Notes: generated by a model from the sequence alone, not told the origin. Positions 37,509 through 47,528 are shown, numbered from the stretch's first letter. The stretch: 64,000 bases of DNA from Mycolicibacterium chlorophenolicum (GCF_001044235.1 NZ_JYNL01000020.1:363110-427109); one strand, 5' to 3'. Numbers and translations are program-made.

Positions 37509-37768
37509 GCGTCGTCGCCAACGCGTCGTGGTGCCTGGCGATCGCCGGCATCGTCCTCGGGGTGGCCGCCCTGCTCGTCTTCCAGCAGCCGCTGCCCGCG
37601 CTGCGGGTGATGATCGAACTGTTCACCGCGGCCGGACTGCTGCGGTTGAGCGTCGACCTGTCCTGGGCGGCGATCCTGGGGGTCGTCGCACTGATCGCCG
37701 TCCGGCGCGTCGTCACCCGCAGTCTGACCCTGGACTTCGGCGACACCAAACCGCTGTCATCGGCCTGA
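37505..37768 (+). CDS. Small hypothetical membrane protein
   Basis: An 87-residue protein with two or three hydrophobic segments (about 8-27, 30-50 and 52-66) and a short polar tail (TLDFGDTKPLSSA). It starts at a GTG overlapping the DUF1622 stop by 4 nt. No family recognised. It ends the importer operon and converges on the YeeE/YedE gene. Confidence 0.65.
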   Translation: MSVVANASWCLAIAGIVLGVAALLVFQQPLPALRVMIELFTAAGLLRLSVDLSWAAILGVVALIAVRRVVTRSLTLDFGDTKPLSSA

Positions 37769-37791
37769 CGAGGCCGCGCGTGCGCAGGTCG

Positions 37792-39009
37792 CTACACCGA
37801 CGGCAACAGCTCCGGCGCGGTGGTCAGCCAGCTCGTTCTGCCATAGAGCAGTCGGGCTGTCACCACCATCCCTGCCACCATTGCAGCGGTGAAAACCCAT
37901 GCGCTGACGGACAGCTGGATGCCGCCGCTGAGCGTGTGGCCGCTGGTGCAGCCACCCGCCATCCGGGCACCGAACAGGACCAGAAACGATCCGGCGAAAC
38001 ACCCGACCGCGCGTTTGGCTCTGCTCGGGCCGAAGCGATTGCGCCAGGACGGAGGGAGTACGGGCCGAAAGGCGGTGAACCTGCCGCTGATCAACGACGC
38101 GGACACCAAGGCGCCGACGAGTACTCCCGCCGCGGTGAATGGTTCCCAGCCGATGGTGGCGAAGACGTCGCGGCTGTAGGCGAAGTCCGGCATGGCGAGA
38201 TGGCCGACGACCCACGAGTAGGTGGTCGACAAGCCGAACGGCTGCCTGAGAACGAGCGAGAGCACCACCAGCACCGCCACGAACAACGCGATCACGCTCA
38301 TCAGCCGCGCATAGAAGTTCGGATCGGTCACCTGCTGCAGCATCCGCCGCGGTCCACGCGACGAGCCCTCGGCAAGGTATTCGGCGGAGTCTCGGGCACA
38401 CGACTGATCATGCGGGTCGGCGGGACCGACGAGGTTCCGAAAGCAGCTGTGCCGTCCCCCGCGGTAACGGGGCAGGTAGTACAACAGAGATAGCGCGAGC
38501 ACGGCATACACGACCGCGACGGCGAACATCCGCCAGGGCCGGATGGTCGTGATGTCGCCAGTCGCCACCAGGTTGCCGTAGTTCGCCGTCGACACCAGCC
38601 ATCGGCCGACCTCGGTCTGGTACAGCGCCGTCCATGCCGCTGCCCCGAGCAGACCTCCCGGGATCGCAGCGAGCACGTCGCGTCTGCCTTCACCGAGGGC
38701 GATCAGTTCGGTTCCGGGAAAATAGCCGCTCACCGCCGCGCCGACGCCGAAGAGGACACCTCCGATGGTGACACCGAACAGGTAAATCGGCCGAGGTGAG
38801 AAGTGCACCCCGATACCCAACGCGTGCACGCCATACAGCAACACCGAACCGATCGCAGTGACGAACAGGAAACATCCGACGAGAAGCCGGTCGACGAGCC
38901 GAGCAGTTCGAATGACCGTCTCCGGGTTGCCGATTCCCCACAGCGATGCCGGCAGCCCGAAGGCGAATCCGATGAGCACGCCGACCCACAGTGGGGCAGT
39001 CACAGTCAT
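37792..39009 (-). CDS. YeeE/YedE-family (sulfur transport) membrane protein
   Basis: A 405-residue polytopic protein with about ten spans in two halves joined by a cytosolic loop (about 200-245) that contains two Cys. The C-terminal half has the family signature MAGGCTSGHTLSGGIQLSVSAW (Cys in GGCTSGH). The N-terminal half keeps GIGNPETVI and VSGYFPGTELIALGEG, where related proteins usually have Cys at the Phe of GYFPGT. YeeE/YedE proteins carry thiosulfate or related sulfur or selenium compounds using conserved Cys, so transport of some such species is the best guess. It stands alone between the importer operon and recX. Confidence 0.78.
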   Translation of the reverse strand: MTVTAPLWVGVLIGFAFGLPASLWGIGNPETVIRTARLVDRLLVGCFLFVTAIGSVLLYGVHALGIGVHFSPRPIYLFGVTIGGVLFGVGAAVSGYFPGTELIALGEGRRDVLAAIPGGLLGAAAWTALYQTEVGRWLVSTANYGNLVATGDITTIRPWRMFAVAVVYAVLALSLLYYLPRYRGGRHSCFRNLVGPADPHDQSCARDSAEYLAEGSSRGPRRMLQQVTDPNFYARLMSVIALFVAVLVVLSLVLRQPFGLSTTYSWVVGHLAMPDFAYSRDVFATIGWEPFTAAGVLVGALVSASLISGRFTAFRPVLPPSWRNRFGPSRAKRAVGCFAGSFLVLFGARMAGGCTSGHTLSGGIQLSVSAWVFTAAMVAGMVVTARLLYGRTSWLTTAPELLPSV

Positions 39010-39158
39010 GGCCTGTTCACCATCACACCGTTCGGCCACGACACCATGGCATTCCGCCTCCGCCAGCGGGCGAACTGATCGCCGCGCAGGCGATCGTAGC
39101 GCGCCCGACCTGGCCAAAAGCCGTCAACGAGCAGCGAGATTCCGGAGAGCCCGGCACG

Positions 39159-39689
39159 CTAGACCCGGCGCCGCTCCCGTTCGTTGGCGAGTTCGGCGGT
39201 CACCACATCCAGCGCCACCGTCTGGCTGTAGCCGCGCCGTGCCAGCATCCCGACCAGCCGGCGCGCCACCTTGTTCTCGGCGTCCCGGTCCCCCGGATCG
39301 CCGAGCTTCTCCCGGCGCAGCTTGTCGCGGACCAGTTCCTCGGCGCGGGTGCGTTCGGCGCCCGCGTCGATCCCGGCCAGCGCCGCGGTGATCACCTCGT
39401 TGTCGACGCCCTTGTGGCGCAGCTCGGCGGCCAACGCGCGCTTGCCTTTTCCGGCGTGCAGTCGCCGCGACCGCACCCACTGCTCGGCGAAGTCCTCGTC
39501 GTCGATCAGCCCGACCTGCGCGAGCCGGTCGAGCACCTGAGCGCTGACCTCGTCGGGGTAGCCGCGTTTGGCCAGCCGGTCTTCCAGCTCCGAGCGCGTC
39601 CGGGCCCGCGCGGTGAGCAGGCGCAGGCACAGGGCCCGCGCCTGCTCGGCACGATCAGAAGTCGACGGGAGCGGGGAGGACATCGTCAT
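39159..39689 (-). CDS. recX: Recombination regulator RecX
   Basis: A 176-residue RecX syntenic with Rv2736c. Three-helix repeats are seen: [36 protein letters not shown] and [15 protein letters not shown]. It binds the RecA filament and inhibits it. The start lies inside recA: the genes overlap by 35 nt, so recX expression is tied to recA. Confidence 0.92.
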   Translation of the reverse strand: MTMSSPLPSTSDRAEQARALCLRLLTARARTRSELEDRLAKRGYPDEVSAQVLDRLAQVGLIDDEDFAEQWVRSRRLHAGKGKRALAAELRHKGVDNEVITAALAGIDAGAERTRAEELVRDKLRREKLGDPGDRDAENKVARRLVGMLARRGYSQTVALDVVTAELANERERRRV

Positions 39690-40698
39690 CCGTCACGACG
39701 GCGCCGATACCGAGCTTCTCCTTGATCTTCTTCTCGATCTCGTTGGCGGCGTCGACGTTCTCGAGCAGGAAGTTGCGGGCGTTCTCCTTGCCCTGCCCCA
39801 GCTGCTCCCCCTCGTAGGTGAACCAGGAGCCGGACTTGCGGATGAAGCCGTGCTCGACGCCCATGTCGATGAGCGACCCCTCCTTGCTGATGCCCTTGCC
39901 GTAGAGGATGTCGAACTCGGCCTGCTTGAACGGCGGGGACACCTTGTTCTTGACGACCTTGACCCGCGTGCGGTTGCCCACGGCATCGGTGCCGTCCTTG
40001 AGCGTCTCGATCCGCCGCACATCCAGGCGCACCGAGGCGTAGAACTTCAGTGCCTTACCGCCCGTGGTGGTCTCGGGCGACCCGAACATCACGCCGATCT
40101 TCTCGCGCAGCTGGTTGATGAAGATCGCGGTGGTGCCCGAGTTGTTCAGCGCACCGGTCATCTTCCGCAGCGCCTGGCTCATCAGGCGGGCCTGCAGACC
40201 GACGTGACTGTCCCCCATCTCGCCCTCGATCTCGGCGCGGGGCACCAGCGCGGCGACCGAGTCGATGACGATGAGGTCGATGGCGCCGGACCGCACCAGC
40301 ATGTCGGCGATCTCCAGTGCCTGCTCACCGGTGTCGGGCTGGCTGACCAGCAGCGCATCGGTGTCGACGCCGAGCTTCTTGGCGTAGTCCGGGTCCAGCG
40401 CATGCTCGGCGTCGATGAACGCCGCGATACCGCCGGCGGCCTGGGCATTGGCCACCGCGTGCAGGGCGACGGTGGTCTTACCCGAGGATTCCGGGCCGTA
40501 GATCTCGACGACGCGGCCACGCGGCAACCCACCGATGCCGAGCGCCACGTCGAGAGCGATCGAGCCGGTCGGGATGACCGAGATGGGCTGGCGCACCTCG
40601 TCGCCGAGTCGCATCACCGAGCCCTTGCCGAAGTTCTTGTCGATCTGGGCGAGTGCCAGTTCCAGGGCCTTCTCGCGATCAGGGGCTTGCTGCGCCAT
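39655..40698 (-). CDS. recA: Recombinase RecA (no intein)
   Basis: A 347-residue RecA of normal length. Walker [12 protein letters not shown] (about 66-76), Walker [11 protein letters not shown], the catalytic Glu and DNA-binding loop L1 region [16 protein letters not shown], and loop L2 [20 protein letters not shown] are intact. Unlike M. tuberculosis RecA it carries no intein. It has GGAGAGG upstream of the ATG and a LexA box at 40803. It promotes strand exchange and LexA cleavage. Confidence 0.96.
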   Translation of the reverse strand: MAQQAPDREKALELALAQIDKNFGKGSVMRLGDEVRQPISVIPTGSIALDVALGIGGLPRGRVVEIYGPESSGKTTVALHAVANAQAAGGIAAFIDAEHALDPDYAKKLGVDTDALLVSQPDTGEQALEIADMLVRSGAIDLIVIDSVAALVPRAEIEGEMGDSHVGLQARLMSQALRKMTGALNNSGTTAIFINQLREKIGVMFGSPETTTGGKALKFYASVRLDVRRIETLKDGTDAVGNRTRVKVVKNKVSPPFKQAEFDILYGKGISKEGSLIDMGVEHGFIRKSGSWFTYEGEQLGQGKENARNFLLENVDAANEIEKKIKEKLGIGAVVTDDDVLPAPVDF

Positions 40699-40802
40699 GA
40701 TGTACCTCTCCGGGTAGTCGTGTCGACCGGTTCTCGGTCGGTTGGCCGTGACGTTAGGCCAGGGCACCGACAAGTCGCGGGGGCGAACTCCACCCACAGT
40801 AG

Positions 40803-40818
40803 ACGAACAGGTGTTCGA
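40803..40818. promoter_or_regulatory. LexA box (ACGAAC-AGGT-GTTCGA) between recA and the divergent hydrolase
   Basis: ACGAACAGGTGTTCGA matches the SOS box with one mismatch, 105 nt upstream of the recA ATG. It also ends one base before the -35 region of the divergent hydrolase promoter (-10 TAGCGT at 40842), so LexA could affect both genes. Confidence 0.8.
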
Positions 40819-40841
40819 TTCAAGCGGACACGCCGACGGGC

Positions 40842-40847
40842 TAGCGT
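40842..40847 (+). promoter_or_regulatory. -10 element (TAGCGT) for a leaderless hydrolase transcript
   Basis: TAGCGT ends 8 nt before the ATG at 40855, predicting transcription from the start codon. Confidence 0.5.
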
Positions 40848-40854
40848 TTCGACC

Positions 40855-41754
40855 ATGACCACGCCACGAGACGTCCGTATCCCGGCCGGCCCCGACCAGA
40901 TCGCCGCGTACCTGTACGTACCGGACGGGCCCGGTCCGGCCGGCACCGGCAGGCCGTGCATCGTGATGGCCCACGGGTTCACCGCCACCCGCGACGACGG
41001 GCTGCCCGCGTACGCCGAGGCCTTCTGCGAGGCCGGATACGTCGTGGTCGTATTCGACTACCGCGGTTTCGGCGCCTCGACCGGGACGCCGCGGCAGCTG
41101 CTCGACATCGCCATGCAGCACGCCGACTACCACACCGTCGTGGAGTGGGCCCGCCGCCTCGACGGCGTCGATCCCGATCGCATCGTGGTCTGGGGCTCGT
41201 CGTTCAGCGGCGGGCACGTGCTGGCCGTGGCGGCCAAGGATCCGCGGATCGCGGCGGTGATCTCGCAGGCGCCGTTCACCGACGGGATCGCGACGTTGCG
41301 CGCCCAACCGCTGTCGTTCGTCCCGAAGGGACTGGCCGCGGGACTGCGGGACCAGATCGGCGCCTGGCGCGGGCAGCCGCCCCACCTGATGGCCGCCGTC
41401 GGCGACCCGGGCACCGTCGCCGCGATGACCTCCCCCGACGCCAAACCCGGATTCGAGGCGATCGTCGGCCCGAACTCGTTGTGGCGCAATGAATTCAGCG
41501 CCCGCATCGCACTGCGCCTGGGCTTCTACCGGCCCGGCATCGTCACCGGGCGGCTGGCCATGCCGCTACTGGTCTGCGTGTGCGAGAACGACGCCGTCAC
41601 ACCCCCGGGCCCCACCATCGCGGCGGCGCAGCGCGCACCGCGCGGGGAGTTACGCCGCTACCCCTACGGCCATTTCGACATCTACCGCGACCCGCAGGTC
41701 AAGGCCGACCAACTCGCGTTCCTGCGCCGGGTGTTCGCCGACGTCGCCGCCTGA
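40855..41754 (+). CDS. Alpha/beta hydrolase (dienelactone hydrolase / X-Pro peptidase-like)
   Basis: A 299-residue alpha/beta hydrolase. [20 protein letters not shown] gives the oxyanion region, [17 protein letters not shown] the nucleophile elbow (Gly-Ser-Ser-Phe-Ser-Gly, with Ser of G-x-S-x-G), [11 protein letters not shown] the acid and YPYGHFDIY the His. No signal peptide. It is divergent from recA and sits at the left border of the hydrogenase block, 65 nt from hypA; whether it belongs with that block is unclear. Confidence 0.82.
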   Translation: MTTPRDVRIPAGPDQIAAYLYVPDGPGPAGTGRPCIVMAHGFTATRDDGLPAYAEAFCEAGYVVVVFDYRGFGASTGTPRQLLDIAMQHADYHTVVEWARRLDGVDPDRIVVWGSSFSGGHVLAVAAKDPRIAAVISQAPFTDGIATLRAQPLSFVPKGLAAGLRDQIGAWRGQPPHLMAAVGDPGTVAAMTSPDAKPGFEAIVGPNSLWRNEFSARIALRLGFYRPGIVTGRLAMPLLVCVCENDAVTPPGPTIAAAQRAPRGELRRYPYGHFDIYRDPQVKADQLAFLRRVFADVAA

Positions 41755-41761
41755 CCGATCC

Positions 41762-41791
41762 TGGACGCGCCGTGCGCGACGGTCCTATCGT
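41762..41791 (+). promoter_or_regulatory. Candidate promoter of the hydrogenase block
   Basis: TGGACG (41762-41767) and TATCGT (41786-41791) are 18 nt apart and would give a leader of about 20 nt before hypA. The hexamers are moderate matches, so this is tentative. Confidence 0.3.
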
Positions 41792-41819
41792 GGGATCATC
41801 CGCCACGGAACGGACTCTC

Positions 41820-42149
41820 ATGCACGAGATGGCGATCACCCAGAGTGTCGTCGATGCCGTGTGTGAGCACGCCGCCGGTCGCCGCGTGCACGGCGTCAGG
41901 CTGGAGATCGGGGCGTTGTGCGCGCTGGTCCCCGACTCGATGCAGTTCTGCTTCGAGCTCGCCACCGAAGGCACCCTGGCCGAGGGCGCTCACCTCGACA
42001 TCGACATGCGGCCCGGGGCTGGACGCTGCCGCTCCTGCGGCGACAACTTCGTCCTGCAGGACTTCATCCTGCTCTGCCCGTGTGGCAGCGCCGACGTCGA
42101 GGTGACCGCCGGCCACGACATCCGGATTCGATCGATGGAAGTGACCTGA
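41820..42149 (+). CDS. hypA: Hydrogenase nickel metallochaperone HypA
   Basis: A 109-residue HypA. The N-terminal [14 protein letters not shown] contains His2, the Ni ligand; the zinc domain has [10 protein letters not shown] (CxxC) and LLCPCGSAD (CPC-G, here C-P-C rather than C-x-x-C). It delivers nickel with HypB to the large-subunit precursor. It is the first gene of the block. The start is fixed by the conserved MHE; longer upstream frames overlap the hydrolase. Confidence 0.92.
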   Translation: MHEMAITQSVVDAVCEHAAGRRVHGVRLEIGALCALVPDSMQFCFELATEGTLAEGAHLDIDMRPGAGRCRSCGDNFVLQDFILLCPCGSADVEVTAGHDIRIRSMEVT

Positions 42150-42151
42150 CC

Positions 42152-42970
42152 ATGTGCGCAACCTGCGGGTGCAGCGGCGACGAACCGGCCATCACTGTCG
42201 CCGGCGCCCCAACACCCCACCACGACCACGACCACGACCACGACCACCACCATCACGAGCACGCGCACACCCGAACCGTCGAGCTCGAACACCGCGTTCT
42301 GGCCAAGAACGACGCGCTTGCTGAGCGGAACCGCCGGTGGCTGGCGCAAAGGGGGATCGTCGCGCTGAATCTCACCAGCTCCCCGGGCGCCGGAAAGACC
42401 ACGCTGCTGGAGCGGACCGTCCGTGAGCTGAGGACCAGCCCGGTGACCGTCATCGAGGGCGACCAGGAGACGCTGCTCGACGCCGAGCGCATCCGCGCCA
42501 CAGGAGTGCCCGCCGTGCAGATCAACACCGGCGCCGGCTGCCACCTCGACGCGCAGATGGTCGGTGAGGCACTAGGCACCCTGGATCCTCCCGAGAACTC
42601 GCTGCTCTTCATCGAGAACGTGGGGAACCTCGTCTGCCCGGCCATGTTCGACCTCGGGGAACTGACGAAGGTCGTGATCATCTCGGTGACCGAGGGCACC
42701 GACAAGCCGCTGAAGTATCCGCACATGTTCGCCGCCGCAGGACTGGTGCTGATCAACAAGTCCGACCTGTTGCCCTATGTCGACTTCGATGTCGACCGAT
42801 GCGCACGCTATGCAAGGTCCGTCAACCCCGGCGTCACCATCGTGACGGTGTCAGCGACGACCGGTCAGGGGGTCGCGGAATGGTATCGCTGGATCGAGAT
42901 CCAGCAACACAACATGTCATCGGACCGTTTGTGGCAACCATCCGTTGACAACGGATATCCGCGGGAGTAA
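42152..42970 (+). CDS. hypB: Hydrogenase nickel incorporation GTPase HypB
   Basis: A 272-residue HypB. The N-terminal CATCGC is the high-affinity Ni motif; a His/Asp tract (residues 23-39, with 11 His) may store nickel. The G domain has P-loop SSPGAGKTT (77-84), [14 protein letters not shown], the metal-site [11 protein letters not shown] and [15 protein letters not shown] (with the Cys/His of the GTPase metal site), and NKSDLL. It starts 2 nt after hypA. Its last 26 nt overlap only a non-preferred TTG start of the next gene. Confidence 0.93.
   Translation: MCATCGCSGDEPAITVAGAPTPHHDHDHDHDHHHHEHAHTRTVELEHRVLAKNDALAERNRRWLAQRGIVALNLTSSPGAGKTTLLERTVRELRTSPVTVIEGDQETLLDAERIRATGVPAVQINTGAGCHLDAQMVGEALGTLDPPENSLLFIENVGNLVCPAMFDLGELTKVVIISVTEGTDKPLKYPHMFAAAGLVLINKSDLLPYVDFDVDRCARYARSVNPGVTIVTVSATTGQGVAEWYRWIEIQQHNMSSDRLWQPSVDNGYPRE
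42221..42250 (+). repeat. CACGAC hexanucleotide tandem repeat inside hypB
   Basis: Four perfect CACGAC copies followed by CACCAC encode the His-Asp tract. An in-frame hexamer array could change length without breaking the gene. Confidence 0.75.
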
Positions 42971-43055
42971 ACCGAGATTCAGCGGCGTGCAAGTGGGCCG
43001 ACGGTCGACTCCGACGCTGCAGGGGTCCCAGCCCGGCCCCGGAAAGCTGTGGCAC

Positions 43056-44111
<1,056 letters not shown>

Positions 44112-44202
44112 ATGCGCGTCGCTGTTCGCGTCTTCCGGGCCACGTTGCAGCATCGTTGAAAAGCTTTGCACCGCCGCGCATCACACAGGAAGAAGAAGTC
44201 CG

Positions 44203-45999
44203 ATGACAACGATCATCCCCGAGCCGTCCCACGTCCAGCGCGACCCCGGCCAACTGGTGGAGATGGCCTGGGACCCGATCACCCGCATCGTCGGAAGCCT
44301 CGGCATCTACACCAAGATCGATTTCGAGAACCGGGAAGTCGTCGAGTGCCACAGCACCTCGTCGATCTTCCGCGGCTACTCGATCTTCATGAAGGGCAAG
44401 GACCCGAGAGACGCACATTTCATCACCAGCCGCATCTGCGGCATCTGCGGGGACAACCACGCCACCTGCTCGTGCTACTGCCAGAACATGGCGTACGGCG
44501 TCCAGCCGCCGCATCTGGGTGAATGGCTGATCAACCTCGGCGAAGCGGCCGAATACATGTTCGACCACAACATCTTTCAAGAGAACCTGGTAGGCGTCGA
44601 CTACTGCGAGAAGATGGTGTCCGAAACCAACCCCAGCGTGCTCGCCAAGGCCGAGAACACCCAGTCCCCGCACGCCGAGGCGCACGGCTACCGCACGATC
44701 GCCGACATCATGAGGGCACTCAACCCGTTCACCGGCGACTTCTACCGCGAGGCGCTCCAGGTGAGCAGGTGGACCCGGGAGATGTTCTGCCTGATGGAAG
44801 GCCGGCACGTCCATCCCTCGACGCTCTATCCCGGCGGGATCGGCACCACCGCCACCATCCAGCTGATGACCGACTACATGACGCGGCTGATGCGCTACGT
44901 GGAGTTCATGAAGAAGGTCGTGCCGATGCACGACGACCTGTTCGACTTCTTCTACGAGGCGTTGCCCGGTTACGACCAGGTGGGCCTGCGGCGCACCCTG
45001 CTGGGCTGCTGGGGATCGTTCCAGGATCCCGAGGTGTGCAACTTCGCGTACAGGGACATGGAGCGCTGGGGCAACGCCATGTTCGTCACCCCCGGCGTGG
45101 TCATCGACGGCAAACTGCACACCCATTCACTGGTGGACATCAATCTCGGCATCCGAATCCTGTTGGGCCACAGTTACTACGACGACTGGTCCGATCAGGA
45201 GATGTTCGTCAGGACAGATCCGCTGGGGAACCCGATCGATCGACGACATCCGTGGAACCAGCACACCAATCCCAAGCCGCAGAAGCGGGATTTCGACGGC
45301 AACTACAGCTGGGTGATGTCGCCGCGGTGGTTCGACGGCAAGGACCACCTGGCGCTGGACACCGGGGGCGGCCCGCTGGCACGGCTCTGGTCGACGGCGC
45401 TGGCCGGCCTGGTGGACATCGGTTACGTCAAGGCGACCGGTTCCAGCGTGCAGATCAACCTGCCGAAGACGGCGCTGAAAGGACCCGTCGAACTCGAGTG
45501 GAGGATCCCGCAGTACGGCAGCAACACGCTCGAACGCAACCGCGCCCGGACATACTTCCAGGCCTACTCCGCCGCATGCGCTCTGCACTTCGCCGAGAAG
45601 GCGCTCGTGGAGATCCGCGCCGGACGCACCAAGACATGGGAGAAGTTCGAGGTGCCCGACGAGGGCATCGGCTGCGGGTTCACCGAGGCGGTGCGCGGCG
45701 TGCTGTCCCACCACATGGTGATCCGCGACGGCAAGATCGCGAACTACCATCCGTATCCCCCGACACCGTGGAACGCCAACCCGCGGGACAGCTACGGGAC
45801 GCCGGGGCCCTACGAGGATGCGGTGCAGGGCCAGCCGATCTTCGAGGAGAACGACAGGGAGCACTTCAAGGGCATCGACGTCATGCGGACGGTGCGCAGC
45901 TTCGATCCGTGCCTGCCCTGTGGGGTGCACATGTACCTGGGCGAGGGGAAGCACCTGAACCTGCTGCACTCCCCCACCCAGTCGGTGACCGGGGAGTAG
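44203..45999 (+). CDS. hhyL: Group 1h [NiFe]-hydrogenase large subunit HhyL
   Basis: A 598-residue catalytic subunit. The L1 motif SRICGICGDNHATCS supplies Cys79 and Cys82; L2 SFDPCLPCGVHMY supplies Cys570 and Cys573. The early DPITRIVGSLGIYTKID is typical. A tail of 22 residues after His576 should be removed by the protease encoded at 49604. Group 1h enzymes oxidise H2 down to atmospheric level and support survival during starvation. A purine-rich AGGAAGAAGAAG precedes the ATG; the 91-nt gap after hhyS is the largest within the block and contains nothing recognisable. Confidence 0.94.
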   Translation: MTTIIPEPSHVQRDPGQLVEMAWDPITRIVGSLGIYTKIDFENREVVECHSTSSIFRGYSIFMKGKDPRDAHFITSRICGICGDNHATCSCYCQNMAYGVQPPHLGEWLINLGEAAEYMFDHNIFQENLVGVDYCEKMVSETNPSVLAKAENTQSPHAEAHGYRTIADIMRALNPFTGDFYREALQVSRWTREMFCLMEGRHVHPSTLYPGGIGTTATIQLMTDYMTRLMRYVEFMKKVVPMHDDLFDFFYEALPGYDQVGLRRTLLGCWGSFQDPEVCNFAYRDMERWGNAMFVTPGVVIDGKLHTHSLVDINLGIRILLGHSYYDDWSDQEMFVRTDPLGNPIDRRHPWNQHTNPKPQKRDFDGNYSWVMSPRWFDGKDHLALDTGGGPLARLWSTALAGLVDIGYVKATGSSVQINLPKTALKGPVELEWRIPQYGSNTLERNRARTYFQAYSAACALHFAEKALVEIRAGRTKTWEKFEVPDEGIGCGFTEAVRGVLSHHMVIRDGKIANYHPYPPTPWNANPRDSYGTPGPYEDAVQGQPIFEENDREHFKGIDVMRTVRSFDPCLPCGVHMYLGEGKHLNLLHSPTQSVTGE

Positions 46000-46002
46000 G
46001 GC

Positions 46003-46893
46003 ATGGGCCCGCCGACGCCGCCGAGCCGAGACGACGCGAAGTGGCGCACGGCGGGTGATCGGATGCAGACGCTGCTCGACGCGGTCGCAACGGGCGGGGT
46101 GGCCGCGCGGGAGCGCGCCGAGCAATTGGTTCGCGAGGTGACCGATCTCTACGGAGCGGCGCTGGAGCGGATGATCGAGGCGACCGTGGCCGCGAATCCG
46201 GAACTCGCGCAGGTGTTCGCCGCTGACGATCTCGTCGCCAGCCTGCTTCTCGTGCACGGCCTGCATCCGCACGACACCGAGCGCCGGGTGGCCGATGCGC
46301 TGGAGGCCGTCCGGCCCTATCTCGGCTCGCACGGTGGCGATGTCTCGCTGCTGGGCGTGACCGACGGTGTCGTGCGGCTCCAGTTCCAGGGCAGCTGCAA
46401 GAGCTGTCCGTCCTCCTCGGTGACGCTGGAACTCGCGGTGCAGGACGCGGTGCGGGCGGCCGCCCCGGAGATCACTGCAATCGAAGTGGTTGCCGCCGAA
46501 TCTGATTCGGCGACCGGCGTGATACCGGCAGATTCGCTGTTGAGCCGGGTGCGCGTCGACGGAACGCACGCGAACTGGCAGCCGGCACCTGCGCTGGCCG
46601 AATTGCGCGACGCCGAGGTCGGCGGCTTCCGCGTGGCGGGCGTGACCGCTCTCGCGTGCCGCGTCGGCGATGCCGTGTTCGCCTACCGCGACCGCTGCGG
46701 CGCCTGTACCGGGTCGATGGCCGGCGCCCGCCTGACCGGTGCCGTCCTGCGGTGCCCCGGCTGCGGTGCCGCCTTCGACGTGGTCCACGCCGGCTCCGGT
46801 GTCGACGGCGACGGCCGTCTGGAGCCGATCCCGGTGCTCGAGCGCGACGGTGTGCTCTCGATGGCGGTGCCCGTGTCCGCGGAGGTGGCGTGA
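46003..46893 (+). CDS. NifU C-terminal domain fused to a four-Cys Rieske-like domain
   Basis: A 296-residue protein. Residues 1-90 are helical; 92-165 are a NifU C-terminal (scaffold) domain with GSCKSCPSSSVTLE (Cys132, Cys135), which binds or carries Fe-S clusters. Residues about 185-290 have the outline of a Rieske domain (VAGVTALACRVGDAVFAYRD, then the ligand loops and GAAFDV), but the ligands read CGAC (232, 235) and CPGC (251, 254) in place of C-x-H and C-x-x-H. A rubredoxin-like Fe(Cys)4, a zinc or an all-Cys [2Fe-2S] site is therefore possible. It follows hhyL by 3 nt; similar fusions accompany group 1h and related hydrogenases. Role: cluster delivery or electron transfer, undetermined. 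Confidence 0.82.
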   Translation: MGPPTPPSRDDAKWRTAGDRMQTLLDAVATGGVAARERAEQLVREVTDLYGAALERMIEATVAANPELAQVFAADDLVASLLLVHGLHPHDTERRVADALEAVRPYLGSHGGDVSLLGVTDGVVRLQFQGSCKSCPSSSVTLELAVQDAVRAAAPEITAIEVVAAESDSATGVIPADSLLSRVRVDGTHANWQPAPALAELRDAEVGGFRVAGVTALACRVGDAVFAYRDRCGACTGSMAGARLTGAVLRCPGCGAAFDVVHAGSGVDGDGRLEPIPVLERDGVLSMAVPVSAEVA

Positions 46894-47528
46894 TGCAGGG
46901 CGCTTTCGACGTGCTGGCGCGCATCCGGGCCGACCGCGGTACCCCGCCGCCCGCGGGCGAGCGCTGCGAGATGTGCTCGGAGCCGGTCGCCGACGAGCAC
47001 CAGCACGTGGTCGATGTCGAGGTCCGGCAGCTGATGTGTGTCTGTCGCGGCTGCTACCTGCTGTTCACCGACACCGCTGCGCTGTTGCGATACCGTGCGG
47101 TGCCGGATCGCTACCTCGCCTTCCCGCAGTTCGCGATGGATCGTCGCGCGTGGGAGGCGTTGCAGATCCCGGTCGGGCTGGCGTTCTTCTTCCGCAACTC
47201 CTCGCTCGGCCGCACAGTGGCCTTCTATCCGGGCCCCGCCGGCGCCACCGAGTCAGAACTGGACATGCAGGCGTGGGACGACATCCGCGCCGAAGATCCC
47301 CGGGTCGACCGCCTCGCCGCCGACACCGAAGCCCTGCTGGTGCGCGCACCCGACAGCGAGGACGCCGCGCCGCGCGGCTATCTCGTGCCGATCGACGCCT
47401 GCTATGAGTTCGTCGGCCGACTGCGAATGTTGTGGCGCGGATTCGACGGTGGCCAGGAGGCACACGTCTACGTCCACGAGTTCTTCGAGCTTCTCGACGA
47501 ACGCGCCCGGGTGGTTCAGCGCACATGA
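46893..47528 (+). CDS. DUF5947-type hydrogenase-associated protein with Cys-rich N-terminus
   Basis: A 211-residue cytosolic protein. The N-terminal third holds CEMC (25, 28), HQH (36-38) and MCVCRGC (49, 51, 54), a credible metal- or Fe-S-binding site. The rest is alpha/beta with AFFFRNSSLGRTVAFYPGP and a C-terminal RGYLVPIDACYEFVGRLRMLW. I associate it with DUF5947, seen next to actinobacterial hydrogenases. Function unknown. The ATG overlaps the previous stop (TGATG) and the stop overlaps the next start (ATGA), indicating strict coupling. An earlier in-frame start inside the NifU gene is rejected. Confidence 0.8.
   Translation: MQGAFDVLARIRADRGTPPPAGERCEMCSEPVADEHQHVVDVEVRQLMCVCRGCYLLFTDTAALLRYRAVPDRYLAFPQFAMDRRAWEALQIPVGLAFFFRNSSLGRTVAFYPGPAGATESELDMQAWDDIRAEDPRVDRLAADTEALLVRAPDSEDAAPRGYLVPIDACYEFVGRLRMLWRGFDGGQEAHVYVHEFFELLDERARVVQRT

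Noticed and set aside
39655..40698. RecA intein
   Set aside because: The gene is a normal 347-residue RecA with uninterrupted Walker and DNA-binding regions.
45127..46788. 553-residue minus-strand frame opposite hhyL and the NifU fusion
   Set aside because: Antisense shadow; composition is typical of a GC-rich complement and the plus strand encodes conserved proteins.
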